59,197 nt of DNA from positions 1 through 59,197 of the forward strand of contig PMZR01000041.1 in NCBI GenBank assembly GCA_003170135.1, written 5' to 3'. Positions 54,913-59,197 of the stretch are shown one piece after another; the stretch's first letter is position 1, and the number at the start of each line of letters is the position of its first letter. Source of the DNA: Acidobacteriota bacterium. Lineage in GTDB: Bacteria > Acidobacteriota > Vicinamibacteria > Vicinamibacterales > Fen-181. Made by a program: the position numbers and the translations under genes. A model generated the notes under the pieces. The model was not told where the DNA came from. It searched no databases and saw only the letters and a program-made list of their open reading frames with translations.

Positions 54913-56264
54913 TGCCTTCGGCCCGGTTGATCGGCGTCGGTGCCTTCGTCATCGGCGGCATCCTCCTGTTCACCATCGCCCTGTTCATGATCGGCGAGCG
55001 GCAGATGCTGTTCAGGAGCCAGTTCGAGGTCTACACGGCGTTCTCGCGGCTGGGCGGGCTGGAGGAAGGCTCGCCGGTCCGCGTCAACGGGATGGCCGCC
55101 GGCGAGGTGTCACGGATCATCCTCCCCTCGGGACCGAGCCAGAAATTCAGGTTGCGCCTGCGAATCCGCGAAGACCTTCACCCGCTCGTCCGGACCGATT
55201 CGGTGGCCACGATCCGCACCGAAGGGCTCGTCGGCGGGCAGTACCTGCTGGTCACGGCCGGATCAGACGCCGCCCCGGCGGCGCCCGTGGACAGCACGAT
55301 CCCGAGCCGCGAACCGCTCGAGATTGGCGACCTGCTCGAACAGGCGGGGCAGACGGTCAGGATCGTCAGTGAGACGATCCTCAACCTGCGCGGCGACATC
55401 GAGAAAGCGGTCCACGACGTCAGCGGCACCGTGCAGGATGTCAACCGCCTGATCAACGAGGTGGGTGGCGACATCAAGACGATCAGCGCGACCGGAACCC
55501 GCGTCGCCAACGACGTGGCGGCCATCACCAGCGGCGTGCGCGCAGGCCGCGGCACCGTCGGGCAGCTCTTCGTGGACGACGAGCTGTACCAGCGGGCGAC
55601 CGCGATCGCGGCCGACGCCCAGAAGACGGCCGAAAACCTGCGCCAGGCGAGCGAAGCCACCAGGCGACTGGTGGACCAGGTGGGCAAACAGGGCGGGACG
55701 GCGCAGGGGCTGACCACCGAGGTCCGTGAGAGCCTCGCCAAGGCGCGCGACACGCTGACGAACCTGGCCGAGAACACCGAGGCGCTGAAGCACAACTGGT
55801 TCTTCAGCGGCTACTTCAAGCGGCGTGGCTACTACAGCCTGTCGGACATCTCGCCCGAAGATTACCGTCGAGGCGTGATCGAGAAGAGCGGCCGCGTGAA
55901 GCTGCGGACGTGGCTCGAGGCGTCGCAGCTCTTCGGCACGCAACCCGACGGATCACCGGTGCTGCTCGATTCGGCGAAGCCCCTCCTCGACTCGGCCATG
56001 GGGGACTTCCTCAAGTACGTCGGCAGCGGCCCGCTCATCATCGAAGGCTACGCGGGAAACGGTGACAGCGCGCAGCGATTCCTCGAGTCGCGCCGACGCG
56101 CCTCGCTGGTGCGCGAGTACCTGCTCGATCGGTTCGGGTTGAACCCGGACAGCGCCGGCGTGATGCCTCTCGGGTCGGAAGCGGGCAACAGTCCGCGCGG
56201 CAATCGCTGGGATGGCGTCGCCCTGGCCGTGTTCGTCCCGCCCGAGGCGGTGAAGAAGAAGTAG
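54912..56264 (+). CDS. MCE-domain lipid-binding protein with OmpA-like C-terminus
   Basis: 450 aa. GTG 54912 is preceded by AAGGAGG seven bases upstream. One transmembrane helix (residues 5-27), then the MCE fold (about 30-115: FEVYTAFSRLGGLEEGSPVRVNGMAAGEVSRI, TIRTEGLVGGQYLLV), a long coiled coil (about 140-300), and an OmpA/MotB-like domain at the end (FLKYVGSGPLIIEGYAGNGDSAQRFLESRRRASLVREYLLDRFGLNPD), in place of the usual unstructured MlaD tail. The OmpA fold could grip peptidoglycan, so the protein may bridge the periplasm. The OmpA motif is degenerate. Confidence 0.9.
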   Translation: MPSARLIGVGAFVIGGILLFTIALFMIGERQMLFRSQFEVYTAFSRLGGLEEGSPVRVNGMAAGEVSRIILPSGPSQKFRLRLRIREDLHPLVRTDSVATIRTEGLVGGQYLLVTAGSDAAPAAPVDSTIPSREPLEIGDLLEQAGQTVRIVSETILNLRGDIEKAVHDVSGTVQDVNRLINEVGGDIKTISATGTRVANDVAAITSGVRAGRGTVGQLFVDDELYQRATAIAADAQKTAENLRQASEATRRLVDQVGKQGGTAQGLTTEVRESLAKARDTLTNLAENTEALKHNWFFSGYFKRRGYYSLSDISPEDYRRGVIEKSGRVKLRTWLEASQLFGTQPDGSPVLLDSAKPLLDSAMGDFLKYVGSGPLIIEGYAGNGDSAQRFLESRRRASLVREYLLDRFGLNPDSAGVMPLGSEAGNSPRGNRWDGVALAVFVPPEAVKKK

Positions 56265-56284
56265 CTCAGCCCCACGTGCCGTTG

Positions 56285-56300
56285 TGGCACATTCCTTGAA
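56285..56300 (+). promoter_or_regulatory. sigma-54 (RpoN) promoter
   Basis: TGGCAC-A-TTCC-TTGAA matches the -24/-12 consensus TGGCACG-N4-TTGCA at all key positions except the -12 C (A here), with exact GG-to-TTG spacing. It lies about 42 bases upstream of ATG 56342. A small inverted repeat GTGCC-GTTGT-GGCAC (56276-56290) overlaps it. The only good sigma-54 match I found in the window. Confidence 0.7.
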
Positions 56301-56341
56301 GCTCTGGAAGACGAAACAATCGCCGTCTGCGGAGAATGACT

Positions 56342-56626
56342 ATGAGCGAGCAGTCGCGGGTTCTCGGTGCGACCCTGGCCGGCGCCGCCATCGGCGGGCT
56401 GGTTGGCTACCTCTATTTCACGGCAAGCGGCCGGCGCGTGCGCGAAGACCTGGAACCGCGACTCGACGAGTTCGCGCAGGAGATTCGCCGGCTTCGCGGC
56501 ACGCTGGCGAAGGCGCAGGCGGTGGCCAGCGAAGGTTGGCGTTCGCTGAACGAACTGATCGGTGACCGGCCGCCGGGCGCCGCGCAGTGGAGCAGCGGCC
56601 AGACGCGGCAGGCCTCTCCGTTCTGA
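56342..56626 (+). CDS. YtxH-like membrane protein
   Basis: 94 aa. ATG 56342 is 7 bases after GGAG (an in-frame ATG at 56336 is too close). N-terminal glycine-rich transmembrane helix (GATLAGAAIGGLVGYLYFTASG), then a long charged helix (REDLEPRLDEFAQEIRRLRGTLAKAQAV). First gene after the sigma-54 promoter. Envelope or stress-associated; precise role unknown. Confidence 0.7.
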   Translation: MSEQSRVLGATLAGAAIGGLVGYLYFTASGRRVREDLEPRLDEFAQEIRRLRGTLAKAQAVASEGWRSLNELIGDRPPGAAQWSSGQTRQASPF

Positions 56627-56673
56627 GCCTCGCCTCGGGCGTCGTGGCCGTGCCCGTCCACGGGAGACGAACG

Positions 56674-57093
56674 ATGATCGATCTGGCAACGACGAACCTG
56701 CTGCTCGGCATCATGGCGGCGGTCAGCATTCTCGAGGCGCTCTGCCTGATCGGTGGCGGAATCGCCGGATTCATCGCCTACCGCCGGGTGATGCGCCTGG
56801 TCGACGGACTCGAGCAGCGGCAGATCATGCCTGTCATGGCACGCGTGAACGGCATTCTCGAGGACGTGAAGGGCGTCACGATGCGGGTCAACGAAGAGGC
56901 CGAGCGCGTGGACCACGCCATCCGGGACACGATCGACCGCGTGGACGAGACCGCCGACCGGGTGCGGGCCCGGGTGCGGACGCGCGCGAGCCGGCTGGTG
57001 GGCCTGCTGCGCGGCGTCCGGACGGCGATCGAAGTCTTCCTGGGCGGCGAGACCGGCCATCGCCCGCCCGCGGGAGCGACCGGGCGCCCGTGA
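56674..57093 (+). CDS. membrane-anchored coiled-coil protein (DUF948-like)
   Basis: 139 aa from ATG 56674 (GGGAG 8 bases upstream): one N-terminal transmembrane helix (LLLGIMAAVSILEALCLIGGGIAGFIAYRRVM), then a long coiled coil with heptad periodicity (MARVNGILEDVKGVTMRVNEEAERVDHAIRDTIDRVDETADRVRARVRTRASRLVG). DUF948-like by architecture. It follows the YtxH-like gene by 47 bases, same operon. Confidence 0.7.
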   Translation: MIDLATTNLLLGIMAAVSILEALCLIGGGIAGFIAYRRVMRLVDGLEQRQIMPVMARVNGILEDVKGVTMRVNEEAERVDHAIRDTIDRVDETADRVRARVRTRASRLVGLLRGVRTAIEVFLGGETGHRPPAGATGRP

Positions 57094-57182
57094 CCGGGGC
57101 TGCCCACAATCTCACTAGACGGACCCCGCGGTGACCTGACCTGCGCGGTTCCGAACGACGCGACGAACATCAAGGAGGAGCA

Positions 57183-57539
57183 ATGGCAAACGAGTACGAG
57201 AAGGACGAAGGCGGCGCAGGTTTCGTCATGGGACTACTGACCGGCACGGTCCTCGGGGCCGGCCTTGGAATGCTGCTCGCCCCCAAGTCGGGTTCCGAAT
57301 TGCGGGGCCAGCTGACGGAAGGGGCTAATACCGTCGGCCGCTCCGCCACCGAGGGCTACCGCAAGGTGGCGGGCGCGGCGAACACGATCGCCGACAAGGG
57401 GCGCGAGTTCTACGATCGCGCGCGCGACGCGGTCTCGCACGGCGCGGAAGAAGTGAAACGGTATACGAGGGAGGAAGCCGCCACCGAATCCCGCTCGGGA
57501 TTGTCCAACGACCCGATCCGCCGACCGGGCGGCATGTAA
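57183..57539 (+). CDS. YtxH domain protein
   Basis: 118 aa, AAGGAGG just before ATG 57183. GFVMGLLTGTVLGAGLGMLLAPKSGSELRGQLTEG is the YtxH signature (glycine-rich TM plus LAPKSG), followed by an amphipathic helix (GREFYDRARDAVSHGAEEVKRYTREE). Such proteins are small membrane stress proteins of unknown mechanism. Confidence 0.85.
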   Translation: MANEYEKDEGGAGFVMGLLTGTVLGAGLGMLLAPKSGSELRGQLTEGANTVGRSATEGYRKVAGAANTIADKGREFYDRARDAVSHGAEEVKRYTREEAATESRSGLSNDPIRRPGGM

Positions 57540-57551
57540 AGGGGCGAAGTC

Positions 57552-57608
57552 GGTTCACAGTTCGCGGTTGACCGATCCACGCGGGACCGCCGACTGTCGA
57601 CTGTGAAC
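57552..57608. repeat. heptad array 12, folding back on itself
   Basis: Eight phased units (ggttcac, agttcgc, ggttgac, cgatcca, cgcgggac with one extra base, cgccgac, tgtcgac, tgtgaac). GTTCACAGT at the start and ACTGTGAAC at the end are exact complements, so the array is a single hairpin between two operon genes. Confidence 0.85.
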
Positions 57609-57628
57609 TGACGCCGATCGAGGCGTCC

Positions 57629-57847
57629 ATGACCCAGGCCAACGCTCACACCGCCGCCAACGTGCTGCTCGGTGTGGCCGGCGCGGTGGCCGGCTACGTC
57701 GTGCTGAGGAACCCGACGCTGCGTCGGGCCGCCTGGCGCGCCGTCAGGATCGGCCTCACGACAACCATCCCCGGTTACCTGCTGCGCGAGGCGACGGCGC
57801 GTGGCGCGAGACCGGGCAGCAGGCCGCGTGAGACAATGACGATGTGA
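57629..57847 (+). CDS. small basic membrane protein
   Basis: 72 aa: NVLLGVAGAVAGYVVLRNPTLRRAAWRAVRIGLTTTIPGYLLREA gives one glycine-rich and one looser hydrophobic helix, plus a basic tail. Its stop overlaps the YihY GTG by four bases (GTGA), so it is translated with yihY. Function unknown. Confidence 0.6.
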   Translation: MTQANAHTAANVLLGVAGAVAGYVVLRNPTLRRAAWRAVRIGLTTTIPGYLLREATARGARPGSRPRETMTM

Positions 57848-58764
57848 GGGGCAGGCCGCGCCGATGGCTTTCGTGGCTGGTCCGGGAGACGCGCGAGACG
57901 TTCGTGCTCGTCGGCCTCGCGCTCTGGCGCGGCTTCATCGAGTTCTACAACAGCGACGATCTCACCTACGCGGCGTCGGTCGCCTACTACGCGCTGCTGT
58001 CGCTCTTCCCGTTCTTCCTGATCGTGCTGGCGATCCTCGGCCACGCGACCGCCCATCCCGCCAATCGCGAAGCCGTGATCAGGTTCCTGTTCACGTACTT
58101 TCCGGCGAAGTTCGATTTCCTCAGCCGCCAGATCGACGCGTTCCAGCGAACGCGGACGCAGCTCGGCATCGGCGGCAGTCTGGGGTTGATCTGGGCCGCG
58201 ACGGGCGTCTTCAGCGCCATCAGTTCCGCCGTCAACCACGCCTGGGGCGTCGAGAAGCAGCGCAGCTTCGTCCGCCACAGGATCTTCTCGTTCCTCATGC
58301 TGGTGACCGCGGGGTTGCTGCTGCTGGTGACCCTGCTGCTCATGAGCGCCATCCAGATCGCCAACGCCTCCTGGTTCGCCCAGGTGCTCGATCGGTTCCC
58401 GGGCCTGCACGTGCTGACCGGTCTGGCGGTGCGCTACGCCACCACGCTGATGCTCGTCCTGGTGGTGGGCTTCATCTTCTACTTCGTGCCCAACGCGGCG
58501 GTGCGGTTTCGCGACGTGTGGATCGGCGCGATCATCACGGGGCTGCTGTGGCACGGGGTGGTGGCCGGCTTCTCGTGGTACGTGCGCGACATGTCGCGCT
58601 TCACCGAGATCAACGGCTCGATCGCCGCCGTCGTCGTCTTTCTGGTCTGGGTGTACGTGTGCGCGGTCATCCTGCTGTACGGCGTGGAGGTGACGGCGTC
58701 CTACGCGCGATTGCGCCGGCATCGCCCCGACGACCTGCCGGCCGCGCCGAGCCCGCGGGGCTGA
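57844..58764 (+). CDS. YihY/BrkB-family membrane protein
   Basis: 306 aa, GTG 57844. Signature YYALLSLFPFFLIVLAILGHATAHP (helix and loop), six hydrophobic segments, FRDVWIGAIITGLLWHGVVAGFSWYVRDM, INGSIAAVVVFLVWVYVCAVILLYGVEVTASYARLR. Formerly annotated as ribonuclease BN, but the family is a membrane protein of unknown activity. Last of the sigma-54-led series. Confidence 0.92.
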   Translation: MRGRPRRWLSWLVRETRETFVLVGLALWRGFIEFYNSDDLTYAASVAYYALLSLFPFFLIVLAILGHATAHPANREAVIRFLFTYFPAKFDFLSRQIDAFQRTRTQLGIGGSLGLIWAATGVFSAISSAVNHAWGVEKQRSFVRHRIFSFLMLVTAGLLLLVTLLLMSAIQIANASWFAQVLDRFPGLHVLTGLAVRYATTLMLVLVVGFIFYFVPNAAVRFRDVWIGAIITGLLWHGVVAGFSWYVRDMSRFTEINGSIAAVVVFLVWVYVCAVILLYGVEVTASYARLRRHRPDDLPAAPSPRG

Positions 58765-58876
58765 CTCGCGCGGCTGACTTGGACAATGCCCTGACGGACC
58801 TTCGAAGACGCCGACCGATCGGGCGCGTCGAAGTCACCGAGCGGACCGCGAGCGTGGGCGCGGACGCGGCCCGCTA

Positions 58877-59052
58877 CGAGCCGTCGGTCGCCGGGGAAAA
58901 CGCCGCGCCGCCACGTCGCTTTCCGGATCAACCGCCGGCAGCCTCCAATGGCTTTGTACACGAGAGTGGGCGCCAGTCGGCCGCCGGGGAAAGCGCCGTG
59001 TCGCGTGTCGTTTTCCGGATCGACCGGCCGGCGACCTCCAAGGCTCGTCGTG
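58877..59052. repeat. tandem CCGGGGAAA hairpin units (two, about 95 bp each)
   Basis: Units at 58877-58966 and 58976-59052, with hairpins at 58891-58926 and 58984-59018 (CCGGGGAAA ... TTTTCCGG) and shared tails ACCGNCCGGC...CCTCCAANGGCT. The same hairpin occurs in element A (12530-12652). The end of the first unit (ttgtacacgagagtg) resembles the right end of element copies A and B. Confidence 0.8.
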
Positions 59053-59111
59053 AGCCGCGTCGGCGCCCACTCTTGCGCTCGGCGCATGTCTTGGGGCGCC
59101 TTTCCAGGGCG

Positions 59112-59197
59112 AGAATCTGCGGTTCGCAACGAATCGGCGAGAATCGGCGCGAATCTGCGGCTCGGTACCCATCGGCGAGAATCGGCGTGAACCTGCG
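59112..59197. repeat. CGCAGATT-type element, copy 3 (partial)
   Basis: GAGAATCTGCGG, then AATCGGCGAGAATCGGCGCGAATCTGCGGCT and a second AATCGGCGAGAATCGGCGTG run: the same direct AATCTGCG/AATCGGCG subunits as the right ends of copies 1 and 2. Truncated by the end of the window. Confidence 0.75.

Larger units (their letters stand above)
58765..59197. other. 433-base gap of repeats at the right edge
   Basis: No gene. It holds two tandem CCGGGGAAA units (58877-59052), a pair of 12-base inverted arms (GAGTGGGCGCC near 58960 and GGCGCCCACTC near 59062), and a CGCAGATT-type element (59112-59197) cut by the window edge. Confidence 0.7.

Overview
The window is a GC-rich bacterial chromosome segment with dense, mostly short-gapped genes. 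The organism is most likely an uncultured or soil-type Acidobacteriota, probably Vicinamibacteria. The evidence is gene content: two PadR-plus-ADOP permease pairs (large orphan MacB/FtsX-type permeases expanded in Acidobacteria), DUF1549/DUF1553, DUF1501 and pre-peptidase proteins, many secreted peptidases, and a complete absence of phage or IS genes. The assignment is inference from gene families; no rRNA or tRNA gene was seen.

Layout. 1-2.4 kb: RND efflux pump (permease runs off the left edge) with its lipoprotein adaptor. 2.6-6 kb: small genes (SCP2-like, coiled-coil, HMG-CoA-lyase-like, HU-like, secreted protein), three of them frameshifted. 6-9 kb: PadR/ADOP locus. 9.1-16.8 kb: RidA-like protein, DAHP synthase (aroF), then DUF1549/DUF1553, DUF1501 and pre-peptidase proteins. 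17-27 kb: secreted hydrolases and peptidases (serine beta-lactamase-like, S9, dienelactone hydrolase, tricorn-like), with RRM RNA-binding protein and IF-1 between them. 27-36 kb: TPP enzyme, a truncated penicillin acylase, the second PadR/ADOP locus, and an lrp-lat lysine aminotransferase operon. 36.8-45.9 kb: acetyltransferase, AlkD-like protein (frameshifted), saccharopine-reductase-like protein, secreted proteins, UshA-like nucleotidase, FadD. 45.9-51.5 kb: leucine/isovalerate degradation operon (MCC beta, methylglutaconyl-CoA hydratase, MCC biotin carboxylase, MCC biotin carrier, HMG-CoA lyase). 51.8-58.8 kb: sigma-54 response regulator, Mla-type lipid transport operon with an MCE-OmpA fusion, a good sigma-54 promoter, and a run of small YtxH-like membrane proteins ending in YihY/BrkB.

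The most unusual content lies between the genes. Three repeat systems recur. (1) At least twelve arrays of degenerate 7-bp tandem units; each array has its own unit sequence but the period stays at seven, and several are built as inverted arrays. (2) A palindromic element of about 220 bp in two copies (12811-13028 and, inverted, 30745-30966) whose arms and an internal hairpin differ between copies by compensating base changes. It comes with satellite CCGGGGAAA/TTTCCGG hairpins, some of which recur at 58.9-59.0 kb. (3) Elements bounded by inverted CGCAGATT-rich ends at 16.8, 36.5 and 59.1 kb. Copy 2 of the palindrome lies exactly where a penicillin acylase gene has lost its 5' part.

Four to five genes carry single-base frame disruptions. 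This could reflect real decay or consensus errors in the assembly, and should be settled before those genes are called dead.
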